DNA from: Microbacterium sp. SORGH_AS_0428
Lineage (GTDB): Bacteria; Actinomycetota; Actinomycetes; Actinomycetales; Microbacteriaceae
Length of the DNA: 64,000 nucleotides
Direction of reading: 5' to 3'
NCBI RefSeq assembly: GCF_031453615.1
Contig: NZ_JAVIZT010000001.1
Location: 2,542,001-2,606,000 of the forward strand
Below, one piece after another: positions 8,539 to 16,787 of this stretch. The translations under genes were made by a program, and so were the position numbers. How positions within the stretch are numbered: position 1 is the stretch's first letter; each line of letters starts with the position of its first letter. The notes below the pieces were generated by a model. It was not told where the DNA came from, made no database searches, and saw only the letters and a program-made list of their open reading frames with translations.

Positions 8539-9480
8539 CTACCCCAACACTTCTACACCGAAGCCGGACACCACCGCGCGTACTTCGTCGAGGTAGCGCT
8601 GCGCCTGCTCGGTGAGTCCGAGGGCGGCCTGACCGATCCAGCCGATCTCGATCCTCACGTCGACCTCGAGGGGGACGGCGACGATCTCGGGATCGAGGTC
8701 GTCGCTGATGATGCCGGTGGAGATCGTATAGCCGCCGAGACCGATCATGAGATTGAAGATGGTCGCGCGGTCGGACACCCGGATCTCCTGCTTCGCGGAG
8801 AGGGTCGAGAGGATCTCCTCGGCGAGGTAGAACGAGTTGTTCGCGCCCTGATCGAACGTGAGCCGCGGCAGGTCGGCGAGGTCGTCGAGCGTCGCGCGAC
8901 CCCGTGCGGCGAGCGGGTTCTTCCGCGAGATGAAGATATGCGGCTCGGCGAAGAACAGCGGATGGAAGGCGAGCCCGGCGTCGCGGAGCAGCTTGTTGAT
9001 CACGTTCCGGTTGACGTCGTCGCGGTACAGGACGCCGATCTCGCTGCGCAGGGTGCGGACGTCCTCGATGATGTCCCACGTGCGCGTCTCGCGCAGCGAG
9101 AACTCGTACTCGGCCGCGCCGAAACTCCTCACCATCCGCACGAACGCGTCCACGGCGAACGAGTAGTGCTGCGTCGAGACTCCGAGCAGTCGCCTCGCCG
9201 GCGGCCGGCCGAGGTAGCGCTGCTCGAGGAGCGCGACCTGCTCGACGACCTGCCGGGCGTAGCCGAGGAACTCGGTGCCGTCGGCGGTGAGAGTGACACC
9301 TCGCGCCGACCGGATGAGGAGGGCCCGTCCGACGCGCGCCTCGAGGTCCTTCATCGCCGCCGACATCGTGGGCTGCGAGACGTAGAGCAGATCGGCCGCA
9401 GCCGAGATGGAGCCCTCCGCCGCCACCTCCACGAAGTAATGGAGCTGTTGCAGCGAGATGCCCGCGTGGGTCTTTGCCAT
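8539..9480 (-). CDS. LysR-family transcriptional regulator
   Basis: A 313-residue regulator. The N-terminal winged helix-turn-helix is clear: LQQLHYFVEVAAEGSISAAA at about 10-29, then YVSQPTMSAAMKDLEARVG. The rest is the two-lobed effector domain. The gene is divergent from the DUF1852/core-MetE pair and shares its 117-bp intergenic region, so it most likely controls methionine synthesis there. An inverted repeat at 9488-9507 overlaps its own probable -10 box (TATAGT on the minus strand), as is usual for LysR autoregulation. The effector is unknown; a methionine-cycle metabolite would be the first guess. Confidence 0.9.
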   Translation of the reverse strand: MAKTHAGISLQQLHYFVEVAAEGSISAAADLLYVSQPTMSAAMKDLEARVGRALLIRSARGVTLTADGTEFLGYARQVVEQVALLEQRYLGRPPARRLLGVSTQHYSFAVDAFVRMVRSFGAAEYEFSLRETRTWDIIEDVRTLRSEIGVLYRDDVNRNVINKLLRDAGLAFHPLFFAEPHIFISRKNPLAARGRATLDDLADLPRLTFDQGANNSFYLAEEILSTLSAKQEIRVSDRATIFNLMIGLGGYTISTGIISDDLDPEIVAVPLEVDVRIEIGWIGQAALGLTEQAQRYLDEVRAVVSGFGVEVLG

Positions 9481-9487
9481 AGGCCAA

Positions 9488-9507
9488 GACTATAGGAGCG
9501 CATAGTC
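9488..9507. promoter_or_regulatory. Inverted repeat, candidate LysR operator for the mesXD pair
   Basis: GACTAT (9488-9493) and ATAGTC (9502-9507) are exact inverted repeats separated by eight bases. The site lies 8 bp upstream of the LysR start codon and about 90 bp upstream of the divergent DUF1852 start. The spacing and T/A-rich arms fit a LysR-type box. Binding is inferred from position only. Confidence 0.6.
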
Positions 9508-9597
9508 ACGCCGAATTACCCGATGGTCGCAGATTCTCGGCACCATGGCACGACACCCCGCGACCCACCCGCCGCGCGAGACCCAGATTGGCTGCGC

Positions 9598-10590
9598 ATG
9601 ACGAACGAGCTCACGTTCCGCATCTCCACGACACCGTTCGACGAGGACTACTCGCCCTCCGCCGACTCCCGCGCCACGACGAACTTCGCCAACCTCGCGC
9701 GCGGAGAGGACCGGCAGCAGAACCTCCGGAACGTGCTGACGATGATCGATCGCCGGTGCAACGACCTCGCGCGGTGGGACAACCCGAACGGTGACCGCTA
9801 CACCGTCGAGCTGGAGATCGTATCGGTGGATGCGGCGCTGACCGCCGACGGCGAACAGCGCCACTTCCCACTGCTCGAAGTGCTCGACGTCCACATCCGC
9901 GACTCGCACACCGGCGTCCGCCATCACGGGATCGTCGGCAACAACTTCTCGTCGTACGTCCGCGACTTCGACTTCAGCGTGCGCTTGCCCGCCGCCACTG
10001 CGGATGCCGGCGCCTTCACCGTCCCCGACGACTTCGGCGCCCTGCACGGTGCGCTGTTCCAGGCGTTCCTGGACTCGGACGCGTACCGTGAGCGCTTCGA
10101 GGCGCCGCCGGTGATCTGCATCAGCGTCTCGACGAGCAAGACATACCGTCGCACCGACAACACGCATCCGGTGCTCGGTGTCGAGTACCTCCAGAGCGAG
10201 TACTCGCTGACCGACGAGTACTTCGCCCGGATGGGGCTGCGGGTGCGCTACTTCATGCCCGCGGGCAGTGCGGCGCCGCTCGCGTTCTATTTCCGCGGCG
10301 ACCTGGCCAACGATTACACGAACCTGCAGCTGGTCGGCACGATCAGCACGATGGAGAGCTTCCAGAAGATCTACCGCCCGGAGATCTACAACGCGAACGC
10401 GGCTGCGGGCAGCGTCTACCGCCCGAGCCTGGAGCACGGCGACTTCTCGCGCACGCAGGTCGACTACGACCGCGTCGAGCGCGCGCAGCTGGCGATCACC
10501 CAGGGCACGTACGCGGCCGAGCACTTCCTGACGCCCTACGGCGATGTGCTCGCACGATGGGCCGGCCTCGAGCCGGCGCTCGCGCTATGA
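9598..10590 (+). CDS. mesX: DUF1852 protein, MesX-type partner of core methionine synthase
   Basis: A 330-residue protein of the DUF1852 family, recognised from its N-terminal signature (LTFRISTTPFDEDYSPS, then TTNFANLARGEDRQQN) and its usual partner. Genetic work on folate-independent methionine synthases (MesA-MesD) links DUF1852 (MesX) to MesD in aerobic bacteria. MesX is needed for MesD activity there, by a mechanism that was not resolved. The start is set at ATG 9598 because homologues begin near the LTFRI strand; an in-frame ATG at 9523 would add 25 non-conserved residues. The stop overlaps the mesD start (ATGA). Confidence 0.85.
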   Translation: MTNELTFRISTTPFDEDYSPSADSRATTNFANLARGEDRQQNLRNVLTMIDRRCNDLARWDNPNGDRYTVELEIVSVDAALTADGEQRHFPLLEVLDVHIRDSHTGVRHHGIVGNNFSSYVRDFDFSVRLPAATADAGAFTVPDDFGALHGALFQAFLDSDAYRERFEAPPVICISVSTSKTYRRTDNTHPVLGVEYLQSEYSLTDEYFARMGLRVRYFMPAGSAAPLAFYFRGDLANDYTNLQLVGTISTMESFQKIYRPEIYNANAAAGSVYRPSLEHGDFSRTQVDYDRVERAQLAITQGTYAAEHFLTPYGDVLARWAGLEPALAL

Positions 10591-11636
10591 CCCGCGCCGA
10601 CGCGCCGACCGCGCCCGTGCTGCTGCCGACCGCCATCGTCGGGAGCCTGCCCAAGCCCTCGTGGCTCGCGAAGCCCGAGGTGCTCTGGTCGCCGTGGGAG
10701 CTGGAGGGCGCGGCCCTCGTCGAGGGCAAGCAGGATGCGCTGCGCATCGCCGTCCAGGAGCAGCAGCGCCGAGGCATCGACGTCATCAGTGACGGCGAGC
10801 AGACTCGGCAGCACTTCGTGACGACGTTCATCGAGCACCTCGCCGGGGTCGACTTCGCGCGGCGGGAGACGGTGCGCATCCGCGATCGTTACGACGCCAG
10901 CGTGCCGACCGTCGTCGGCGCCGTCAGCCGAACGAAGCCCGTCTTCGTGGACGACGCGCGGTTCCTCCGCCAGCAGACGGACCGCCCTCTGAAATGGGCG
11001 CTTCCCGGCCCCATGACGATGATCGACACGCTCGCCGACCGCCATTACCGGAGCCGCGAGAAGCTGGCGTGGGAGTTCGCCGTCATCCTCAACGAGGAGG
11101 CGAAGGAGCTGGAGGCGGCGGGCATCGACGTCATCCAGTTCGACGAGCCCGCCTTCAACGTCTTCTTCGACGAGATGCGTGACTGGGGCGTGGCCACGCT
11201 GGAGCGTGCGGCCCAGGGGCTGAAGGCCGAGACCGTTGTGCACATCTGCTACGGCTACGGGATCGAGGCGAACACCCGGTGGAAGCAGACGCTGGGGTCC
11301 GAGTGGCGCCAGTACGAGGAGTCGTTCCCGCTCCTGCAGCGCTCGGCGATCGACATCGTCTCCCTCGAGAGCCAAGGCTCCCGCGTGCCGATGGAGCTCA
11401 TCGAACTGCTGCGCGGCAAGAAGGTCATGCTCGGCGCCATCGACGTCGCCACCGACGAGATCGAGACGCCCGCGGAGGTCGCCGGCACCCTCCGTGACGC
11501 GCTTCGCTACGTCGACGCCGACAAGCTGATGCCCAGCACCAACTGCGGCATGGCGCCGCTGCCTCGCGATGTGGCGCTCGCGAAGCTCAGCGCGCTGACC
11601 GCCGGCGCCGCCATCGTGCGCCAGGAGCGAAGCTGA
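10587..11636 (+). CDS. mesD: Core MetE-type methionine synthase (MesD-like, folate-independent)
   Basis: A 349-residue protein matching only the C-terminal catalytic barrel of cobalamin-independent methionine synthase; full MetE is about 750 residues. Zinc ligands are present: His219 and Cys221 in VHIC, Glu261 in SLES, and Cys320 in TNCG. The N-terminal folate-binding half is absent, so 5-methyl-THF is unlikely to be the methyl donor. Direct coupling to a DUF1852 gene places it in the MesD group, which makes methionine from homocysteine with an unidentified donor. The ATG at 10587 overlaps the mesX stop. The converging PucR gene ends 9 bp after its stop. Confidence 0.87.
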   Translation: MTRADAPTAPVLLPTAIVGSLPKPSWLAKPEVLWSPWELEGAALVEGKQDALRIAVQEQQRRGIDVISDGEQTRQHFVTTFIEHLAGVDFARRETVRIRDRYDASVPTVVGAVSRTKPVFVDDARFLRQQTDRPLKWALPGPMTMIDTLADRHYRSREKLAWEFAVILNEEAKELEAAGIDVIQFDEPAFNVFFDEMRDWGVATLERAAQGLKAETVVHICYGYGIEANTRWKQTLGSEWRQYEESFPLLQRSAIDIVSLESQGSRVPMELIELLRGKKVMLGAIDVATDEIETPAEVAGTLRDALRYVDADKLMPSTNCGMAPLPRDVALAKLSALTAGAAIVRQERS

Positions 11637-11645
11637 CCCGCGCCG

Positions 11646-13196
11646 TCACGCGTTCGCGCGACCCGAACCCTCCCGCTTCGCGTCGGCCGCCGCGGCGGCC
11701 TCTCGCCGTGCCTGTTCGAGGAACACCGCGGTGAGAACCGCGCCGATCCGCGCCGACCCCGGCTCGAGGGGGCCGAGGACGCCGGTGATGCGCTCGAAGC
11801 GCTGGTAGAAGGTCTGTCGATGGATGCCGAGGGATGCGGCCGCATCCGTCTTGCTGCCAAGGTTCGCCGCCAAGGCGCGCAGCGTGTCGAACAGCTCGCC
11901 GTGCGAGACCGCGTCCCGATCGAGCAGGGCTCCGATCTGCTCGTCGATGAACTCCGCGACCGGCTCGATCTGCGCGAGCAGCGGCCAGAGTCGCGTCACG
12001 GCGATGCTCGCCGCATCCACCACCGGGTCCGCATCCGAGGTGTACGGCACGCTCTCCCGCGCGGAGCGCACGGCGCGTACGGCCCGGTCCACGCTCGCGC
12101 TGGTGGGTCCGACCGCGGCGCGCACGCCGCCGCGAGAGGCGAGGCGTCGCAACGCATCCGTCACCGCGTCGCGCACGTCCTGCGCGTCCCATGACGGCGC
12201 GAATCCCACGATGCCGACGTACTGGCCGTCGGCGAACTGCCCGGTCGAACGCGGCGAGATCGAGGAGATCGCCTCCTGCACCGCCGTGACGGTCGAGGCG
12301 TCGTCGAGTTCTGCGACGAACGGGATGAACCGATCGTCGGACTCGAATCCCAACCGCACGGCCAGCGTCGTCAGCTCACGCGCGTGCTCGGCGGCGGAGG
12401 TGCGCGGCCCGCTCGACGCCAGCAGTGAGATGAAGCGGCTGCGGCGCCGATCGTGAGGAGAGAGCGGATGCGTGCGCAGCAGCGCGATGGCGAGGATCTC
12501 GGGCGCCCGCGACAGCGCGCCCGAGATGAGGTGGATGTCGGCGTCCGCCGCCGGGCGCAGCGTCAGCGTCGCAACGACCGTGCCTCCGAACGACACCGGT
12601 GCGGTGTACTCGATCCCGAGCGAGGACGTGTCGGCATCGACGAGCGCGACCCCCAGCGTCTGCCCGGACAGCGACGTGAGCTGCGCCGACGAGTTCGCCT
12701 GATCCCGGATGAGGGCGAGCAGCTGATCGATGCTCGCCAGGTTCTCGATCGCCTCGGAGAGTGCCAGGGAGATCTGATCGGCGATGCGAAGGCGCCGAAG
12801 GCTCACATCGGCGAGCTGGCTGTTGATGCTCTCGCAGATCTGCACGAACGGCACGCGGCGCCGCAGGTGGATGACAGGCAGGCCGCTCGCCTCCGCGTGC
12901 TCGACGAGCGCCTCGGGGATGCGGGGGAGCCGGGGTGTCGTCTCCACGGCGAGCGCGGCGATGTCGCGCGCGACCAGGGTGTCGACATACGTGCGCAGCT
13001 GCGCCGCATCCGCCGTGACGAGGTTGACCCCCTCCATGAGGATGAGCTCCCCGCCGCGCAGGAGCGGCGCGATGTCGAGCTGTTCGCTCGCGTGCACCCA
13101 GCGCACATCCACCTCGGATGCGGCGCCGCAGACGAGTTCGGGTTCGGTCTTCTGGACGACGGCGTCCGCGAGGATCTGATCGAGCAGGAGAGGCAT
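11646..13196 (-). CDS. PucR-family transcriptional regulator
   Basis: A 516-residue regulator with the PucR N-terminal purine-catabolism domain (LLDQILADAVVQ to about 120), a central GGDEF-related region, and a C-terminal helix-turn-helix at about 440-475 (KTDAAASLGIHRQTFYQRFERI). Members usually activate purine, allantoin or amino-acid catabolism genes in response to the substrate. The gene is divergent from a nucleobase permease and an amidohydrolase, 123 bp away, and most likely regulates both. No clear ribosome-binding site or palindrome stands out in the shared intergenic stretch. Confidence 0.88.
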   Translation of the reverse strand: MPLLLDQILADAVVQKTEPELVCGAASEVDVRWVHASEQLDIAPLLRGGELILMEGVNLVTADAAQLRTYVDTLVARDIAALAVETTPRLPRIPEALVEHAEASGLPVIHLRRRVPFVQICESINSQLADVSLRRLRIADQISLALSEAIENLASIDQLLALIRDQANSSAQLTSLSGQTLGVALVDADTSSLGIEYTAPVSFGGTVVATLTLRPAADADIHLISGALSRAPEILAIALLRTHPLSPHDRRRSRFISLLASSGPRTSAAEHARELTTLAVRLGFESDDRFIPFVAELDDASTVTAVQEAISSISPRSTGQFADGQYVGIVGFAPSWDAQDVRDAVTDALRRLASRGGVRAAVGPTSASVDRAVRAVRSARESVPYTSDADPVVDAASIAVTRLWPLLAQIEPVAEFIDEQIGALLDRDAVSHGELFDTLRALAANLGSKTDAAASLGIHRQTFYQRFERITGVLGPLEPGSARIGAVLTAVFLEQARREAAAAADAKREGSGRANA

Positions 13197-13319
13197 ACAT
13201 TCTGTCCATTCGCTGTGACCGCGAGTTTACAGAGCGCCGCGAGTGCGGAAACACCGTCGCCGCATGCTGGGTGGCGACCCGCTCCACTGATCGCTCCACC
13301 TCGCGAGAAGGACACCCCC

Positions 13320-14783
13320 ATGTCTTCTGCCAGTCCGCACGATATCGAAGAGACCCTCCAGCCGATCCCCGAGTCCGCCCGCACCACCCGCGTCTCCGGT
13401 CAGTTCTGGATCTGGATGGGCGCCAACATCGCCCCCATCAACTGGGTGCTGGGAGCGCTCGGTATCAGCATGGGACTCAGCCTCCTCGACACGATGCTCG
13501 TGCTCGTGATCGGCAACCTGATCGGCATGGGCCTGTTCGGCATCTTCGTGCTGTTCGGTCAGAAGACCGGCGTCACCGGCATGCTCCTCGGCCGCGCCGT
13601 GTTCGGCCGCCGCGGCAACTACCTGCCCTCGGCGATCCAGGCGGTCGTGGTCATCGGATGGTGCGCCGTCAACACGTGGATCGTCCTCGACCTCGTGACG
13701 GCGCTGCTCGGCGAGCTGGGCTGGCTGGATCCGACCCAGGCGAACATCGGCTGGAAGATCGGCATCGCCGCCCTGATCATGGCCATCCAGGTGGGCGTGG
13801 CGCTCGCGGGATACAAGGCGATCGCGGCGTTCGAGCGGTGGACGGTGCCCCCGACGGTGCTCGTGCTGGTGATCATGTCGATCGTCGCGTGGTTCTTCCT
13901 CGACATCGACTGGGGCTACTCCGGCCCCGCGGGCGCGGAGCTCTCCGGCGGCGACCGCATCGTCGCCATGTCGGCGGTGATGACCGCCATCGGCATCGGC
14001 TGGGGCATCACCTGGCTGACCTACGCGGCGGACTACTCGCGTTTCATCAGCACGAGCGTGCCCCGTCGCAAGCTCTATCTGGCAAGCGCACTGGGCCAGT
14101 TCATCCCCGTCATCTGGCTCGGTCTGCTCGGGGCCTCCCTCGCCACGAAGAACGGCACGGTCGATCCCGGCCAGCTCATCGTCGAGAACTTCGGCGCCCT
14201 CGCGATCCCGGTCCTGCTTCTCGTGCTGCACGGCCCCATCGCGACCAACGTGCTCAACATCTACAGCTTCAGCGTCGCCGCCCAGGCGCTCGATCTCAAG
14301 GTCGGCCGCAAGGCGCTCAACATCCTCGTCGGCGTGCTCTCGCTCGCGGCTGCCGTCTTCTTCATCTTCCAGGAGGATGCGGCCCAGACCCTCGACGCAT
14401 GGCTCGTCGGCGTCGTCGGCTGGGTCGCCACGTGGGGCGCGATCATGCTGGTGCACTACGGCATCTTCGAGCGCCGCTCGCGCCGGTTCGATCACCTGTT
14501 CGACGCCGTCGGCTCGAAACGTCTGCCCGACGTCAACCCGCGCGCGATCATCGCCTTCTTCGTCGGAATCCTCTTCACCTGGCTGTTCCTGAACGGCATG
14601 GTTCCGGCGCTTCAGGGCATCGGGTCGCAGGCGCTCGGAGGCCTCGACATCTCCTGGCTCACGGGCGGCGTCGCCGCCGGCCTCACCTACTGGCTGCTGG
14701 CCCGCACCAGCCACAGGCGATGGATCGAGATGCAGCAGTTCACGGCGACGCCGGAGCCCCGCGAGACCGTATCCACCCGCTGA
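13320..14783 (+). CDS. Purine/cytosine permease (NCS1 family)
   Basis: A 487-residue transporter with about twelve hydrophobic segments. The start region RVSGQFWIWMGANIAPINWVLGAL is typical of the NCS1 family (CodB/FUR type), which imports cytosine, purines, hydantoins or related bases with H+ or Na+. TYAADYSRF near the middle is a conserved family loop. The ATG at 13320 is preceded by GAGAAGGA at a good distance. The amidohydrolase starts 43 bp downstream, so transporter and enzyme are probably one operon: import of a heterocycle followed by its deamination or ring-substituent hydrolysis. Confidence 0.9.
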   Translation: MSSASPHDIEETLQPIPESARTTRVSGQFWIWMGANIAPINWVLGALGISMGLSLLDTMLVLVIGNLIGMGLFGIFVLFGQKTGVTGMLLGRAVFGRRGNYLPSAIQAVVVIGWCAVNTWIVLDLVTALLGELGWLDPTQANIGWKIGIAALIMAIQVGVALAGYKAIAAFERWTVPPTVLVLVIMSIVAWFFLDIDWGYSGPAGAELSGGDRIVAMSAVMTAIGIGWGITWLTYAADYSRFISTSVPRRKLYLASALGQFIPVIWLGLLGASLATKNGTVDPGQLIVENFGALAIPVLLLVLHGPIATNVLNIYSFSVAAQALDLKVGRKALNILVGVLSLAAAVFFIFQEDAAQTLDAWLVGVVGWVATWGAIMLVHYGIFERRSRRFDHLFDAVGSKRLPDVNPRAIIAFFVGILFTWLFLNGMVPALQGIGSQALGGLDISWLTGGVAAGLTYWLLARTSHRRWIEMQQFTATPEPRETVSTR

Positions 14784-14826
14784 GGATTCCCGCAGCACCC
14801 GCCCCGCCCCTCGACGGAGAACCACC

Positions 14827-16347
14827 ATGAGCACCTTCATCCGCGACGCCCACGTCATCACCATGGACCCGATCTCGGGCAGCACACCGCTCGTGCGCAG
14901 CATCCGTATCGCCGACGGCGTCATCGTCGCGATCGGCGAGCACCTGGCGCCGGAGCCCGGCGACGAGATCATCGAGGGGCGCGACCGCCTTGTCGCGCCC
15001 GGTTTCGTGAACGCGCACACCCACTCGTGGGAGATGTTCTACAAAGGTCGCTACGACAATCTGCCGCTGGAGATGTGGATGGCGATGTCGTATCCGATCC
15101 TCGGCGACAGTCGCGTCGCTCCGGAACTCGTACGTCTTCGCACGACTCTCTTCGGGATCGAGTCGCTCAAGGCGGGCGTCACGACGCTCGTCGACGATGT
15201 GCTCGAAACTCCGGGGCAGGATCACGAGCAGCTCGCCGCGGTCTTCGACGCCTACGAGCAGCTGGGCGTGCGGGCGAACATCTCGGGTCACGTGATCAAC
15301 CGCCCCTTCCTCGACACGGTGCCCTTCGCCGAGGAGTACCTGCCCGGCGACGTCGTGCGCGAGATCCGTTCCGCGCACGTGCCCTCCACCGAGGAGTACC
15401 TGAGGTTCGCCCGCGAGGCCTTCGCCGCCCACCACGGCCGCGCGAACGGCCGGCTGCGGTTCATGGTCGCACCCTCCGCCCCGCAGCGGTGCGAGCCCGC
15501 GCTGCTGACCGGGGCGACCGAGATGGCGCTCGAGTTCGGGGCGGAGTGCCACATCCACGTGCTCGAGACCAAGACGCAGCTGGTCACCGGGGACGAGTCG
15601 TACGGCGGGAGCCTCGTCTCCTACATGGCGTCGATCGGTGCCCTCTCGCCCCACACGACGCTCGCCCACGGGATCTGGCTCACGGATGCCGACATGCAGA
15701 CGGTCGCTGCGGCGGGAACCTCGATCTCCCACAACCCCATCTCCAACCTCAAGCTCGGCTCGGGGATCGCCGCGTGGCGCACGCTGCAGAACGCGGGCGT
15801 CAACCTCGGGCTGGGCACGGACGGCTGCTCGAGCAGCGATTCGCCGCGGATGCTCGATGTGGTCAAGACCGCGGCTCTGCTGCACAAGGTGACCGGGCCG
15901 GACATCGACCAGTGGCCGACGGTCGCCGAGGTGCTGGCCGCGGCCACGATCGGGGGAGCGCGCAGCGCCGTGCTCGACGACGTGGTGGGCTCGCTCGAAG
16001 TCGGCAAGCAGGCGGACCTGGTGATCTACGACCTCGAGACCATGGCCTTCACGCCCCGTCAGAAGCTGGACCTGCAACTCGTCTACTCCGAGAACGGCTC
16101 CTCGATCGACATCGTCATGGTGCAGGGGCGCGTGGTCGTCGCCGGCGGCGAGGTGATCACGGTCGACGAGCGTGCCGCGCGTGCCGAGCTCGCCGAGCGC
16201 CTCGACGAGATCATCGAGCGCCAGGACCGCCTCGACGAGCGCAACCAGGCGGTGATGCCCGGCCTCGCGCGCATGTACGAGCGGGCGACGTCCATGCCGG
16301 GCGCCGTCAATCGCTTCAGCGGCGACGAGCGCGCCTGGCTCGTCTGA
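14827..16347 (+). CDS. ATZ/TRZ-type amidohydrolase (deaminase-like)
   Basis: A 506-residue metal-dependent amidohydrolase. Mononuclear-site residues are visible: His64 and His66 (NAHTHS), His242/His244 (ECHIHVLE) with Glu247, His281 (LAHGIW) and Asp332 (GTDGCSS). This is the guanine deaminase/atrazine chlorohydrolase/SAH deaminase subgroup, which removes amino or other groups from heterocycles in the cytoplasm. The neighbouring NCS1 permease and PucR regulator suggest a purine-, pterin- or pyrimidine-like substrate, but its identity is open. The last ~45 residues form a polar helix (RQDRLDERNQ) longer than in classical deaminases. Confidence 0.87.
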   Translation: MSTFIRDAHVITMDPISGSTPLVRSIRIADGVIVAIGEHLAPEPGDEIIEGRDRLVAPGFVNAHTHSWEMFYKGRYDNLPLEMWMAMSYPILGDSRVAPELVRLRTTLFGIESLKAGVTTLVDDVLETPGQDHEQLAAVFDAYEQLGVRANISGHVINRPFLDTVPFAEEYLPGDVVREIRSAHVPSTEEYLRFAREAFAAHHGRANGRLRFMVAPSAPQRCEPALLTGATEMALEFGAECHIHVLETKTQLVTGDESYGGSLVSYMASIGALSPHTTLAHGIWLTDADMQTVAAAGTSISHNPISNLKLGSGIAAWRTLQNAGVNLGLGTDGCSSSDSPRMLDVVKTAALLHKVTGPDIDQWPTVAEVLAAATIGGARSAVLDDVVGSLEVGKQADLVIYDLETMAFTPRQKLDLQLVYSENGSSIDIVMVQGRVVVAGGEVITVDERAARAELAERLDEIIERQDRLDERNQAVMPGLARMYERATSMPGAVNRFSGDERAWLV

Positions 16348-16373
16348 TCGCGCAGCGGGTCGGGGGTGAGCGG

Positions 16374-16379
16374 TAGCCT
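16374..16379 (+). promoter_or_regulatory. Leaderless-type -10 box (TAGCCT)
   Basis: TAGCCT lies six bases before the ATG at 16386 and no ribosome-binding site is visible, matching the pattern seen for other genes in this window. Confidence 0.45.
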
Positions 16380-16385
16380 GCCGGA

Positions 16386-16787
16386 ATGGCCGCCCCCGTC
16401 CCGTACCTGCAGTTCGCCGGCATCGCCGCGGACGCGCTGAAGACCTACCGCGACGTGTTCGGCGGAGAGCTGGAGCTTCACACCTTCGCCGAGTTCGGGC
16501 GCCAGGACGGCGCGCCGTCCTGGATCGCGCACGGCGAGCTGCGCGGCCCCGTCGACCTGTTCGGCTCGGATGCGGCCGACGGCGCCGCATCCGTCCAGGT
16601 GCGCGGCGTGCTCTTCGCGCTGCTGGGCGCCGGCGACGCGGCGACGTCCCGGCGATGGTTCGACGCGCTCGCCGCGACGGGAACCGTCATCGAGGCCATG
16701 GGCGAGCGTCCGTGGGGCGACGTCGACGGGCAGGTGCGCGACGCGTTCGGGGTGACCTGGTTGATCGGCTACTCGCCCGCCGCCTAG
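16386..16787 (+). CDS. VOC-superfamily protein, PhnB-like
   Basis: A 133-residue protein with the vicinal-oxygen-chelate pattern: YLQFAGIAADALKTYRDVFG at the start and FGVTWLIGYSP at the end. This resembles the PhnB/3-demethylubiquinone-9-methyltransferase-like group. Family members bind small molecules or metals; many are resistance proteins or have no known role. Function cannot be assigned. It has its own likely leaderless promoter, and its stop overlaps the stop of the convergent LacI gene by three bases. Confidence 0.8.
   Translation: MAAPVPYLQFAGIAADALKTYRDVFGGELELHTFAEFGRQDGAPSWIAHGELRGPVDLFGSDAADGAASVQVRGVLFALLGAGDAATSRRWFDALAATGTVIEAMGERPWGDVDGQVRDAFGVTWLIGYSPAA

Noticed and set aside
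7981..9495. 504-codon open frame opposite the LysR and membrane-protein genes
   Set aside because: It is antisense to two well-supported genes, has no recognisable domain and is rich in Arg/Glu/Asp runs typical of high-GC shadow frames.
12453..13319. Long N-terminal extension of the permease frame
   Set aside because: It runs antisense through the PucR gene; the NCS1 family start and a ribosome-binding site are at 13320.
14740..16590. 616-codon minus-strand frame across the amidohydrolase gene
   Set aside because: The plus-strand product has all catalytic motifs; the minus frame is Arg/His-rich shadow.
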